DNA of 59,837 bases from Candidatus Poribacteria bacterium (GTDB taxonomy: Bacteria > Poribacteria > WGA-4E > WGA-3G): the NCBI GenBank assembly GCA_022823085.1, contig JAJDXV010000085.1, positions 1-59,837 on the forward strand, given 5' to 3'. Each line of letters opens with the position of its first letter. Position 1 is the stretch's first letter. Under the pieces are notes generated by a model. It saw nothing but the letters and a program-made list of their open reading frames with translations, did not search any database and was not told where the DNA came from. Shown piece after piece: positions 1-7,747 of this stretch. A program made the position numbers and the translations under genes.

Positions 1-62
1 GTAATCAACATTACTACGGCTTCTTTAGGCTCTGAATGGATTACTGCAACTGCAAATCTCAT
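1..62 (-). CDS. Start of an unidentified protein, cut by the left edge
   Basis: A leftward reading frame opens with ATG at 62-60 and stays open for 20 codons to the window edge (begins MRFAVAVIHSEPKEAV). It lies about 65 bases downstream of the near-consensus promoter at 133-161, which has no other gene to serve. No good Shine-Dalgarno sequence is visible before the ATG. The fragment is too short to assign a family. The frame and start are moderately supported by the promoter position; the product is unknown. Confidence 0.5.
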   Translation of the reverse strand, partial: MRFAVAVIHSEPKEAVVMLI

Positions 63-78
63 TATACTACTTAGAGCG

Positions 79-118
79 GGCGAGAGACGTGACAAGCGTC
101 ACGGTAGTATATCTCGCC
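79..118 (-). promoter_or_regulatory. Hairpin in the 5' leader of the left-edge gene
   Basis: Nested inverted repeats: outer arms GGCGAGA (79-85) and TCTCGCC (112-118), and an inner perfect 6-bp hairpin CGTGAC/GTCACG (88-93, 98-103) with a 4-base loop. It lies within the first ~50 bases of the transcript expected from the promoter at 133-161 and ahead of the start codon at 62. It could control translation or RNA stability; it matches no riboswitch I know. Confidence 0.45.
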
Positions 119-132
119 ACTGCAGTAATATA

Positions 133-161
133 ATTATACAACATTTTAGGCTAAAAGTCAA
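133..161 (-). promoter_or_regulatory. Sigma-70 type promoter reading left, off the window
   Basis: On the minus strand TTGACT (161-156), 17 bases, then TATAAT (138-133). Transcription would start near 126 and run into the gene that leaves the left edge. It lies in the gap after the sigma-region-4 gene, so it appears to start a separate transcript. Confidence 0.75.
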
Positions 162-246
162 CTCTTTTTATCAAAGAATTTACGGGTTCGCTGGGTTGGA
201 CCCAGGTTTCCTAAAGGCATGGGATTGTTAAGCAATTCCCTTCCAA

Positions 247-277
247 GCGAGAGGTCACCTTGAAGGGCACCTCTCGC
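247..277. terminator. Hairpin between two leftward genes
   Basis: Perfect 9-bp arms GCGAGAGGT (247-255) and ACCTCTCGC (269-277) around 13 bases, 47 bases beyond the stop of the sigma-region-4 gene. There is no T-run on either side, so intrinsic termination is doubtful. It may be a processing or stabilising structure. Confidence 0.35.
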
Positions 278-323
278 GTTGAATCGCACTTGTAGCATTT
301 ACATATACATTCTGTTCCGACAC

Positions 324-698
324 CTACGGAAATTCTATTCCTAATTTTCGACATACCTTTCGGATTTTGTTGATCGCGCCGCCTATCTGTTTCCCGTTTC
401 GGGTGATACCAAAGAGGTGTTGACTGACAACACGACGGGAAATCCCGAGAATATCTCCAATCTCTTCTTGCGTTTTGCCTTTATAGAAGTAGAGTTGGAT
501 ACACTCGGTTTGACGTTCGGTTAACTCCTTCGCGATAATCTGACGAACCTGTTCCAAGACTGCCTGCCGCTTGGCACGCCGTGCTTCCATATATTCGTCA
601 TCTGGGGCTCGATACCAGAAGTAGTCTTCGGTAGTGAGCTGGTCAAAAAATTCTGGTGGTACCGGAATCTCCCAAAAATCTGCATTAAATTTGGGCAT
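324..698 (-). CDS. Sigma-70 region 4-like HTH DNA-binding protein
   Basis: 124 residues. The C-terminal half (about 58-100: LTERQTECIQLY...KTQEEIGDILGISRRVVSQHL) is a sigma region 4 helix-turn-helix, the part that contacts the -35 element. No region 2 is present, so it cannot by itself be a full sigma factor. It is more likely a small regulator or a sigma-like partner. The N-terminal half (FWEIPVPPEFFDQL...) is aromatic and acidic. The ATG at 698 has GAGGGAG about 11 bases upstream. A short ORF with a much stronger ribosome binding site lies just upstream (751-840), suggesting coupled translation. The DNA-binding fold is fairly certain, the role unknown. Confidence 0.75.
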   Translation of the reverse strand: MPKFNADFWEIPVPPEFFDQLTTEDYFWYRAPDDEYMEARRAKRQAVLEQVRQIIAKELTERQTECIQLYFYKGKTQEEIGDILGISRRVVSQHLFGITRNGKQIGGAINKIRKVCRKLGIEFP

Positions 699-750
699 AG
701 ATAGAGCAACTCCCTCAGATATAGGGCGATCGCGCCTATGCCATTTTCAA

Positions 751-840
751 TCAAACTGTTGAGAATGAACAGAGGCACCATCGCCTCGAACCGGATAGGT
801 TCGGATGAAATATAGCGTGGCTGAAACTTAGTTTTAACAT
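751..840 (-). CDS. Possible 29-residue leader peptide
   Basis: ATG at 840-838 follows AAGGAGGAGG by 8 bases, one of the strongest ribosome binding sites in the window, yet the frame ends after 29 codons (MLKLSFSHAIFHPNLSG..., TGA at 753-751). The sigma-region-4 gene begins 53 bases later in another frame. A TATAAT box on the same strand is at 926-921, with no clear -35. Either this is a translated leader that regulates the downstream gene, or the gene once started here and was frameshifted. Confidence 0.35.
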   Translation of the reverse strand: MLKLSFSHAIFHPNLSGSRRWCLCSFSTV

Positions 841-1003
841 GATAGGTACCTCCTCCTTATTTGTGTTTATAGTTTTGAACAGTGCAAGGGCAACAACATC
901 GATCACCACTTGCAAACCACATTATATCAAAAAAAATAAAAATATACCATAAAAATCTGGCATCAGAATTGACTACGCGATCCAAAGATAGCGTTCAAAA
1001 TAG

Positions 1004-1032
1004 GGGACAGAGGGGTATAAACCCTCCGTCCC
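1004..1032. repeat. Small palindrome in the 699-1380 gap
   Basis: GGGAC-x-GAGGG (1004-1014) pairs with CCCTC-x-GTCCC (1022-1032). The same GGGACAGAG core occurs in the terminator at 5745-5781, so this is one of the window's dispersed palindromic repeats. No T-run follows it. Confidence 0.5.
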
Positions 1033-1046
1033 TTTCCAAAGAGTGC

Positions 1047-1087
1047 GACACTTAGTGCCACACCACAAGGGTGCAACACTAAGTGTC
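1047..1087. repeat. 11-bp perfect inverted repeat
   Basis: Arms GACACTTAGTG (1047-1057) and CACTAAGTGTC (1077-1087), 19 bases apart, in the untranslated stretch between the sigma-region-4 gene and the sigma/WD40 gene. It could be an operator or an RNA hairpin. No promoter element is obvious next to it. Confidence 0.45.
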
Positions 1088-1195
1088 ACACCTCCTCTGG
1101 TTTGCTAACATAACAATTTCCTCCTTTTTCTCTCTACCGCGATAAAGCGGTATTAGGATACCATCGTCATTAAAAAATGACAATGATTCACTTAA

Positions 1196-1215
1196 ACACA
1201 TTTTCGGATGCACTT
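1196..1215. repeat. Dispersed 20-base repeat, copy 1
   Basis: ACACATTTTCGGATGCACTT is repeated exactly at 5693-5712 and nearly (CACTATTTTGGATGCACTT) at about 8060-8078. All copies are in gene-free gaps. Function unknown. Confidence 0.55.
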
Positions 1216-1275
1216 TTGCACGTTTTTAAGTAAAAAAAATGAAAAAAATATTTCTAAGACGCACGCACTGCTTCT

Positions 1276-1313
1276 TAAAGTCCCCCTGATAAGGGGGATT
1301 TAGGGGGTTAAAA
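1276..1313. repeat. C5/G5 palindromic dispersed repeat
   Basis: CCCCCT-GATA-AGGGGG (1282-1297) followed by GATTTAGGGGGTT. This motif looks like the widely dispersed short repeats seen in cyanobacteria and Poribacteria. It lies about 70 bases past the stop of the leftward sigma/WD40 gene and may serve as its transcript end. Confidence 0.45.
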
Positions 1314-1380
1314 ATATTGAGAATACCGCTTTCTTACGTCCCAAGGTCCGGTATTTTCTCAGTTTGCATAGGTCTTGTTG

Positions 1381-3870
1381 CTATTGCCATCGAACCTTAT
1401 TCATATCCCATAGCATAACCACACCACTTTCGTCTATACTGGCAAGTATACGTCCATCCGGACTGAACGCTAACGCTCGGACCCAGGTCGTATGTCCAGT
1501 GAGCGTAACTGTGCTTCGCTCAGTGGATGTGTCGCGCAAACGAATCACTCCAGAAGATCCACTCGCAAGTATACGTCCATCCGGACTAAAGGTAACGGAT
1601 AAAACACTGCTTTTTGTAGGTTCTTTAAAAGTATTCAGCAGTTTACCTGTTTCCACATCCCATAAATGCATTATGCCACCATCACCGCTACTTGCAAGCA
1701 CGGTGCCACGTGGGGAAAATGCGACAGCAGCGATCTCATTGCTGTGCCCGACAAGCGAACCTGTGAGTTTACCGGTCTGCACATCCCATAACCGAATCAC
1801 TTTTTCATCCCCGGCACTGGCAATCGTCCCTCCATCGGGACTCAGCGAAATGGCTCTAACGCCTTGGCTCGGCTCCAGTTCTGTAATGTTCCCTATAATG
1901 GTTTGCAGGGGCTGACCTGTGTCAACATCCCAAATACGAATGGTATTGTCCCAACTCCCACTCATAAGTGTCGCACCGTCCCGTGAATAGACGAGAGATG
2001 GAACACCTTCTTCGTGTCCAGTGAGTGTTTTTAGGAGTTCTCCGGTGTCCATATCCCAAATACGAATATGACCGTCCCAATTCCCGCTCACAAGATTTCG
2101 CCCATCCGGTGAATAGGCTATTGAAAGCACTGTATCTGTAGGTCCGGTGAGAGTTCTTAGAAGTTGTCCGCCTTGTACATCTCGGATCGGAATCGTGTCG
2201 TCTGCTGTCCCGCTATGTGCGAGCATCTGACCATCCGGTGAAAATGCCGCCGCTCTCCCAAAAGAACCCGTATGTCCGGTGATTGTCTTCAAGGGTTTGG
2301 TTGTCTCCGCATCCCAAAAACGGATCGTCCCATCGTAGTAACTCATACTCGTAACGGTTTTCCCATCGGGTGCGTAGATGACAGTATCAACGACATCGGT
2401 ATGTCCGGTAAAGGTTTTCAAAAGTTTACCGGTACTCGCGTCCCAAAAGCGGATTGTCTCATCCCAACTTCCGCTCACAAGTGCAGTGCCATCTCGCGAG
2501 TAGCTCACAGAACCAACGGCATATGTATGTCCAGTGAATGTTTTTAGGTGTTCTCCAGTGCCAACATCCCAAAGATAAATATTGGAATCGCTACCCCCGC
2601 CCACCAGAGACTGACTATCAGGCGAATATGCGACACTGTAGATATGTTTCGGAAGCTCAGTAATAGTCTGCAGGAGTTGTCCAGTCTCCACATCCCAAAT
2701 ACGAATTGTTGTTCTGTCTTCCCAACCAACACTCGCCAATCTCTTTCCATTATTTGAATACGCGATAAAGCGGATAGACATAGACCTTGTGTTAAGATCT
2801 GTGTGTCCCACAAGGGTCTTTAACAGCTTACCGGTGTGGAGATCCCACAGTTGAATAGCATTGTTAAAAGTTCCACCTGCAACTGTTTCTCCGGTAGGAC
2901 TGAATGTTAATGAACCGATCCTATGTGCGTCTCCTACAAGAACACTTCTCAATTTCCTATCCTGTAGGTCCCATAAATAGACGCTGCCGTCACTCGAAGC
3001 AGCAAGTGTCTTTCCATCGGGGCTGAGGCGCATATCTTCAGTGAACGGTTCTGTGATGAGATCCAATGCTTCACCGGTGCGGACATCGTATATCCAGGTG
3101 CCGCTCGAACTCAAAACAGCGAGGCGGTTACCATCCGGCAAATAGACACAATCGGTAAGCGTGCCCTTCCCAAAACGCGCGATCGCGCCTTCAGGCAGTC
3201 CCCATCGGGTGTAATCTTGCGCAGAACCGCTTGGTAAAAGGTCATTTGAAACAGAATTAAACTGAGCAGGGTTTCGGTTTTGCATTGCGTTTATTCTTCC
3301 TTTAGGTTCAACATCAAATTCCTCACGTAGGCGTGCGCGTATTTCTCTTAATTTTGTTTTAACTGTGCCTATCGGTAGGTCTAACGCCTCCGCGATCTCT
3401 TTGATATTCCAAGATTCTAAATAGTACAATTCCGCTACAGATCGGACTTTGGGGGGGAGGTGGTGCACAGCTTCTTTCACCTCAGCAATTAATTGCGTTT
3501 CTCGGTACCGGGCAGTAGCATTTCGGTCAATATGTTCAACCAGTACTGCGTATGTGTGCGGAATTTCATGCCGTGATCGCTTACCAGAAGCGTAGTACCG
3601 CTTACAAGCATTATAAGCAATACGCTGCAGCCATTCACCAAAACTCTCCACTTTCTGGAGGCCTTTGATGTTTTCCCACACAGCTATCCAGACATCATTA
3701 CGAATTTCTTCAGCATCTTGACGTTGCCTCGAATTTCTGACAATAAGCGTCCAAATCCGTGGCGTGTAACGGAATATTAACTCCGTAAATGCCGCCTCGT
3801 CCCGGTCTTGTACAAGCCGAATGAGTTCTTCATCTGTTAGATCCTTGAGGGTGGCTAAATTGTTGGACAT
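1381..3870 (-). CDS. ECF sigma factor fused to a 14-repeat WD40 double propeller
   Basis: 829 residues. Residues about 15-100 are sigma region 2 (LIRLVQDRDEAAFTELIFRY...DAEEIRNDVWIAVWENI) and about 130-185 sigma region 4 (LPPKVRSVAELYYLESWNIKEIAEALDLPIGTVKTKL). Residues about 215-829 hold 14 WD40 repeats, each ending near (L/I)WD-x-x-TG-x-LLKTL and many carrying YSPDG and GHT. Fourteen repeats would make two seven-bladed propellers. There is no membrane segment, so the propeller is probably cytoplasmic and could sense or scaffold a partner that releases the sigma part. The protein may direct RNA polymerase to its own promoters. No good ribosome binding site precedes the ATG; ATGTCCAAC occurs twice around the start. 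Domain assignment is sure; the signal is unknown. Confidence 0.9.
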   Translation of the reverse strand: MSNNLATLKDLTDEELIRLVQDRDEAAFTELIFRYTPRIWTLIVRNSRQRQDAEEIRNDVWIAVWENIKGLQKVESFGEWLQRIAYNACKRYYASGKRSRHEIPHTYAVLVEHIDRNATARYRETQLIAEVKEAVHHLPPKVRSVAELYYLESWNIKEIAEALDLPIGTVKTKLREIRARLREEFDVEPKGRINAMQNRNPAQFNSVSNDLLPSGSAQDYTRWGLPEGAIARFGKGTLTDCVYLPDGNRLAVLSSSGTWIYDVRTGEALDLITEPFTEDMRLSPDGKTLAASSDGSVYLWDLQDRKLRSVLVGDAHRIGSLTFSPTGETVAGGTFNNAIQLWDLHTGKLLKTLVGHTDLNTRSMSIRFIAYSNNGKRLASVGWEDRTTIRIWDVETGQLLQTITELPKHIYSVAYSPDSQSLVGGGSDSNIYLWDVGTGEHLKTFTGHTYAVGSVSYSRDGTALVSGSWDETIRFWDASTGKLLKTFTGHTDVVDTVIYAPDGKTVTSMSYYDGTIRFWDAETTKPLKTITGHTGSFGRAAAFSPDGQMLAHSGTADDTIPIRDVQGGQLLRTLTGPTDTVLSIAYSPDGRNLVSGNWDGHIRIWDMDTGELLKTLTGHEEGVPSLVYSRDGATLMSGSWDNTIRIWDVDTGQPLQTIIGNITELEPSQGVRAISLSPDGGTIASAGDEKVIRLWDVQTGKLTGSLVGHSNEIAAVAFSPRGTVLASSGDGGIMHLWDVETGKLLNTFKEPTKSSVLSVTFSPDGRILASGSSGVIRLRDTSTERSTVTLTGHTTWVRALAFSPDGRILASIDESGVVMLWDMNKVRWQ

Positions 3871-3974
3871 AAGTTGGACATCAACAGGTTACGAACTGGT
3901 TTTAATTTAAAGAGGGGATTTTTTTGAAAAAAGGTTTAAAAAAGTAAACCGGAATACTCAGAGTCCTATCTATA

Positions 3975-4353
3975 TTACACTTCAACGCGCACAAACGCGA
4001 GATATACTCCCGATAGCAGGACTATAACAAACAGGGCTAACAACAATAGATCAACTGCCGCAGTATTGAAATCCTTGCTGAAGTTGAGTGTATCTTCAAA
4101 TTTGGGAACCGCTTCTGGACTGACAGGCTTCTGGGACATCCCTTCACGAACCGCAATGATATGGAGGCTTTCCGGATCCGCTTTATCAGTGTCAACAACG
4201 AACTCCCGATATTCACGGGCGTAAACTTTCACGTTCTCTAAGAATTGCAAGTGCCGCTCGAAACCGGTTCCAGCAAAGGCTTCAAGCAGGTGTTGAAAAG
4301 CGGAACGTCATCAGATTGTCAAGCAGTTCTCGACGGATGAGTGTTGTTAGCAT
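3975..4353 (-). pseudogene. Internally deleted ABC-2 type permease remnant
   Basis: An ATG at 4353 with AAGGAAG upstream begins MLTTLIRRELLDNLMTFRF, a typical start of an ABC-2 permease. The frame stops five codons later (TGA after STPA). Continuing in another frame, residues read QHLLEAFAGTGFERHLQFLENVKVYAREYR and then to a C-terminal membrane helix (AAVDLLLLALFVIVLLSGVYLAFVRVEV), the usual end of DUF3526-like permeases. The full protein would be some 400 residues or more, so most of the middle is gone. No ATPase gene is adjacent. I judge it a pseudogene; an assembly collapse is the alternative. Confidence 0.7.
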
Positions 4354-4425
4354 CAAGCTCTTCCTTTTAACAGCTCTTCGCTTTTCAGCAAATACAAAAC
4401 GCTTTTATCAAACTCACGTTAAGTT

Positions 4426-4674
4426 CTAATAAGGCGGAACAACAGAAACACGTGCCAGAAAAGCATTGGCTTTTTGATCGTCGGCACTCGTAGCGACCAA
4501 TTTGAAGTGCCGACCTCGCCTGAAATTGTGAAAAATGTGTCCAATACTACCGGGTGAAACATTCCATGCACCGTCCAGTGCTACATCAGCACCCTCTTTT
4601 GAGGGAGGTACGGTGTCGTCATGAAACAACTCGAACGTCCCTGCCGACTCGCCTATACCCACAGCAAGATTCAT
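4426..4674 (-). CDS. Frameshifted C-terminal part of the upstream protein
   Basis: 82 residues (begins MNLAVGIGESAGTFELFHDD). It overlaps the end of the 4619-5488 gene by 56 bases in a different frame, and its ATG has no ribosome binding site. The simplest reading is that it is the C-terminal domain of that gene, separated by a frameshift near 4640-4670. A genuine overlapping gene or programmed frameshift is possible. The segment (GTFELFHDDTVPPSKEG...FHNFRRGRHFKLV) matches no family I recognise. Confidence 0.4.
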   Translation of the reverse strand: MNLAVGIGESAGTFELFHDDTVPPSKEGADVALDGAWNVSPGSIGHIFHNFRRGRHFKLVATSADDQKANAFLARVSVVPPY

Positions 4675-5488
4675 CGTCTAAGCAGCCCCAGACAAGAATC
4701 GCATGAATCGGGCGGTGCGTCGCTTTCGCACGTTCAACTGCGCTCTCAATCGGTAGCCAGTCAATCTTCGCGAATGGGTAAAACTTCAATTCTAATGAAC
4801 GACGTGCTGCTGCCGCAGTGATAACAGTCTCCCATGCAATTTCATCTCGGTCAGTCTCATCTGTGGCGAGGAGTTCCATACGCGGCACAAAGACCATATC
4901 TGCCCCACCACAGGCGTTGATATCAACATTGCTATTGCGTGCAGGTAGCACCAACGAAAACGCACGAATCGACCCTCTTTTCAGATTGACTAACACCTGT
5001 CCGACATATTGCGACGGGATAAACTTGACTTCGGACTCCCGTTCCCACCCCGCTTCAGCGTTTTCTTGTTGCCCCTCCTGATACGTATCACTTCCCAATG
5101 TAAATTCAGCATGTATTCGGAAAGTGATCTCTGCATAATCTGACGAATATGCCCGTAAGCACGCATAAGCACCCTCCTGACCGTTCCCTAAATCAGCCTT
5201 TGCCCCTGGGTGAAACTGATATAGAAAAGAAACAATTTTATTTGGATCAAGTGCCCATACATCCCCTACCGCTACAGTTGAAGACGGAAGGAACACCTTG
5301 AAAGCCTCTACCCCGTATTCTTTGACGGGGTAGCACGGTGACAGATCAAACATCTCAGCGAGTTGTGGTGAATCGTTGTGCATATTAAATGTAGCATCCG
5401 CAATCGGTTCCCAATGCGCGTGCGCCCGCACACTCGATGAACTGTTTAACACGTTACAAAGATTTATCACAGTTTTCTCCATTGCCAT
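4619..5488 (-). CDS. Unknown protein with a C-terminal DDESCC thiol motif
   Basis: 289 residues, not recognised as a named family. The last part reads WLPIESAVERAKATHRPIHAILVWGCLDDESCCGYRR. From memory, related proteins in Planctomycetes and Poribacteria carry (L)DD-x-SC-U-GS here, with selenocysteine or cysteine at the second thiol position, in a thioredoxin-like context. TGC TGT would then be the Cys/Cys version. After SCCG the expected continuation is lost and the frame ends quickly, so the gene looks frameshifted (see 4426-4674). The ATG at 5488 lacks a clear ribosome binding site. No signal peptide. Probably a redox protein; confidence in function is low. Confidence 0.55.
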   Translation of the reverse strand: MAMEKTVINLCNVLNSSSSVRAHAHWEPIADATFNMHNDSPQLAEMFDLSPCYPVKEYGVEAFKVFLPSSTVAVGDVWALDPNKIVSFLYQFHPGAKADLGNGQEGAYACLRAYSSDYAEITFRIHAEFTLGSDTYQEGQQENAEAGWERESEVKFIPSQYVGQVLVNLKRGSIRAFSLVLPARNSNVDINACGGADMVFVPRMELLATDETDRDEIAWETVITAAAARRSLELKFYPFAKIDWLPIESAVERAKATHRPIHAILVWGCLDDESCCGYRRVGRDVRVVS

Positions 5489-5555
5489 GGATATTTCGTT
5501 TTTCTATCGATGTCATATAGTAAAATCGGAAAATATCTTTACACTTCGCACCCTT

Positions 5556-5582
5556 GTAGGGACTGGGTAACCCAGCTCCTAC
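5556..5582. repeat. REP-like hairpin
   Basis: GTAGG...CTGGG-TAA-CCCAG...CCTAC, an imperfect hairpin of the same kind as the pair at 51082-51148 (GTAGG arms around a second short stem). It is in the 339-base gap upstream of the 4619-5488 gene. That gap also holds the 20-base repeat at 5693-5712 and the terminator at 5745-5781, and nothing else that I can see. Confidence 0.5.
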
Positions 5583-5692
5583 GAGCCACTGTATGTGGAA
5601 ATAATTACGGGATCTACTATAACTCAAATCCGTTCAGTCTACCAGCATCACAGCAATTTTGTTAGAAAAGCGTTGGCACTCTAACTGTTTAT

Positions 5693-5712
5693 ACACATTT
5701 TCGGATGCACTT
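5693..5712. repeat. Dispersed 20-base repeat, copy 2
   Basis: Identical to 1196-1215. It lies in the gap between the two leftward groups, close to the terminator at 5745-5781. Confidence 0.55.
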
Positions 5713-5744
5713 CTGGAAGTAACAATATTACACAACAATCCAGG

Positions 5745-5781
5745 AAAAAAATTAGGGACAGAGAGATTTTCCCTCTGCCCC
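5745..5781 (-). terminator. Intrinsic terminator of the infA-rsgA-acetyltransferase group
   Basis: On the minus strand GGGGCAGAGGG, a loop, CTCTCTGTCCC, then TAATTTTTTT. It is 47 bases beyond the stop of the acetyltransferase gene. The stem has a few mismatches but the T-run is clear. Confidence 0.7.
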
Positions 5782-5827
5782 TTTTCATTTGGATGCGCTT
5801 CGCATGCTTATAGAGAAAATGTAAAGA

Positions 5828-6658
5828 TCACTCCTCAGGTTCAAAGAACACTTTGAGCGGTGCACTCAGTTGTGGTGTAACACTCTGTTCATCTACGACG
5901 CTATCGCCGATCCACTCACTGCGCCCAATGCCCATCGTGTACACCTGTCCGGCGGTCTCGGCGTAACTCAGATATTGGAATCCTGCGTTCTCAAAACAGG
6001 TGAGTGCGGGTCCATTGTCGGCGAACACTTCTAAGGTCACGTGCTCAGCATTGAGTACCTCAAATGCGTAACGGACAGTCTCAACGAGTGCATCAGTGCC
6101 GTAGCCACGAGCGCGATAGTCCGGTCGAATGATAACGAATCTGATCTTAACGGTGTCTGTATCACGCTTAAGAAGCATAAACCCGATGAGGAAACCAGTC
6201 GTTCGGATTTCAATAGCAAGCGGGAATGTCTCCGCGTCGGCTGCCCAACGGTGCCAATCGTTCAGGAATGTTTCATACGATACGCGTGCTGTATAAAGGA
6301 GGTTCCTGATGCCGGGGCGGTTGATCCATCCCCAAATTTGGCGAAGTTCGTTTTCAGTGGTCCGGCGGAGATGTATGCCACCACTGTAGAGGCGTTCGAG
6401 TTGCCGCAATTCACTTCGGAGTCCTTCCAACTGTGCTGAGTGCTCCCCAACTTGCGCGCCAGCCGTGCGAATTTTACGCTGGTTCGGACGATCCATGAAT
6501 TTCGCCTGTTTTACTCTATTCTGAAAATATCCGAGCTTCCGCTCACTCCTCTCAATAATACGTAGTAAGTTGCTAATAGCATCTTCCCACTTCTGCAGGT
6601 CAACGTTTGCGTCTTCTGGTGTTTCGGTCCGATCTTCTCTTATCTGACTTTCGTTCAT
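5828..6658 (-). CDS. GNAT-family N-acetyltransferase with an N-terminal coiled coil
   Basis: 276 residues from the ATG at 6658, chosen because CAAGGAGGGGAGAT precedes it; the frame is open further upstream but without a site. Residues about 20-105 are charged and heptad-like (LLRIIERSERKLGYFQNRVKQ...LEGLRSELRQLERL), probably a coiled coil. Residues about 115-240 form a GNAT domain with the acetyl-CoA loop RPDYRARGYGTDAL and the late motif NGPALTCFENAGF. It would transfer acetyl from acetyl-CoA to an unknown amine. It overlaps the 3' end of rsgA by 59 bases, so the two are co-transcribed. Substrate unknown. Confidence 0.8.
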   Translation of the reverse strand: MNESQIREDRTETPEDANVDLQKWEDAISNLLRIIERSERKLGYFQNRVKQAKFMDRPNQRKIRTAGAQVGEHSAQLEGLRSELRQLERLYSGGIHLRRTTENELRQIWGWINRPGIRNLLYTARVSYETFLNDWHRWAADAETFPLAIEIRTTGFLIGFMLLKRDTDTVKIRFVIIRPDYRARGYGTDALVETVRYAFEVLNAEHVTLEVFADNGPALTCFENAGFQYLSYAETAGQVYTMGIGRSEWIGDSVVDEQSVTPQLSAPLKVFFEPEE

Positions 6659-7589
6659 ATCTCCCCTCCTTGAACCCAGAGATCCGGAGATAACTCTGAT
6701 AGCGTAGTGGATTGATAGTCCCTGTTTCAACTGCATCTTTCACGGCACATTCCGGTTCGTGTTGATGTGTGCATGCTGCGAATTTACACTCCGGTATATA
6801 GGGGCGCATCTCCGGAAAATGGATGTCTAACCCCTGTTCGTCATCGACTTCAAGCAGTCCGAGCGTTCGGATGCCGGGAGTATCTGCCACAAAACCGCCA
6901 AACGCAAGCGGTAGCAGCATAACCTCTGTTGTTGTATGCCGCCCTTTGTGGATGCGCTCATCTACCTCGCCGGTACGTAATTGGAGTCCGGGTTGTAATG
7001 CGTTAAGGAGAGAGGACTTCCCGACACCGGAGGAACCGACAATCGCAGAAATCTTATCCTGCATCGTTTCTCTTAACTCATCAACACCGAGCCCAGTTAC
7101 AATACTTGTATAAACTACCTTATAGCCTAATTCTTCATATAATTTAAGTTCGCCCTGTACATTCTCCAATTTTGCCAAGTCCATTTTATTGATACAGATG
7201 ACCGGTTCTACATCCGAAGCCTCGGCGGTGACGAGGAATCTATCGAGCATCCGCAGCTTGAGTGTCGGGTGCCGGGCGGCAAAGATGATCAGCAGCATCT
7301 CCAAGTTAGCAACGATGACCTGTCGCCAACCGTCCATGCGTATACGTCCAAATTGCGTTTCGCGTGCGAAACACGCCTCAATGTAACCGTTAGCCTCAGC
7401 CGGTGTCGATGTCGAAATACGGACTCGGTCGCCGACTGCGATGAGATCGACATAAGGCATCTCTTTGGTCTCATCAAGACGACGCTTTTCTGCTTCGATC
7501 AGGTGATGCCGTACGGTACAGGTATAGCAGCGGTTGCCAACCTGTACTTCGTAAGCACCGCCTCTCGATTTTATAACAATTCCTTCCAT
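6600..7589 (-). CDS. rsgA: Ribosome small-subunit biogenesis GTPase RsgA
   Basis: 329 residues from ATG 7589, preceded at good spacing by AGGTG; a GTG 12 bases earlier is the alternative start. RsgA is a circularly permuted GTPase that checks the decoding centre during late 30S maturation. The permuted order is visible: an N-terminal OB-fold, G4 (INKMDLAK), G1 (GSSGVGKSSLLNAL), G3 (DTPGIRTLGL), and a C-terminal zinc motif C-x5-C-x-H-x5-C (CKFAACTHQHEPEC). The tail is very basic (KSDKRRSDRNTRRRKR). It sits downstream of infA, another 30S factor, and upstream of an overlapping acetyltransferase. Confidence 0.96.
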   Translation of the reverse strand: MEGIVIKSRGGAYEVQVGNRCYTCTVRHHLIEAEKRRLDETKEMPYVDLIAVGDRVRISTSTPAEANGYIEACFARETQFGRIRMDGWRQVIVANLEMLLIIFAARHPTLKLRMLDRFLVTAEASDVEPVICINKMDLAKLENVQGELKLYEELGYKVVYTSIVTGLGVDELRETMQDKISAIVGSSGVGKSSLLNALQPGLQLRTGEVDERIHKGRHTTTEVMLLPLAFGGFVADTPGIRTLGLLEVDDEQGLDIHFPEMRPYIPECKFAACTHQHEPECAVKDAVETGTINPLRYQSYLRISGFKEGRYERKSDKRRSDRNTRRRKR

Positions 7590-7623
7590 AATTAGATTCA
7601 CCTGCAGAAATGTTTTGCCCTGG

Positions 7624-7646
7624 AGTCGGGGTTATAAACCCCGACT
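7624..7646. repeat. 10-bp perfect palindrome between infA and rsgA
   Basis: AGTCGGGGTT (7624-7633), 3-base loop, AACCCCGACT (7637-7646). Very stable as RNA and without a T-run. Likely a dispersed REP-like element that also affects the infA/rsgA transcript. Confidence 0.55.
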
Positions 7647-7747
7647 GCAAAGGTATCTGGGCTCGGTATTATTTTTTAAACACGGAGCGATAGCGAAGAT
7701 CGTGCAAGGCACACCATTAAACGCAGCAGTGCGCGTGAAGACCTTGC

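Noticed and set aside
79..118. Hairpin pair near the left edge as a tRNA or known riboswitch
   Set aside because: No cloverleaf, no T-loop, and no riboswitch core that I recognise.
1364..1915. 183-residue ORF opposite the WD40 repeats
   Set aside because: Its repeating sequence is just the reverse reading of WD40 repeats; no start signals.
5828..6736. Longer acetyltransferase start at 6736
   Set aside because: The ATG at 6658 has a near-perfect ribosome binding site, while 6736 has none and would overlap rsgA further.
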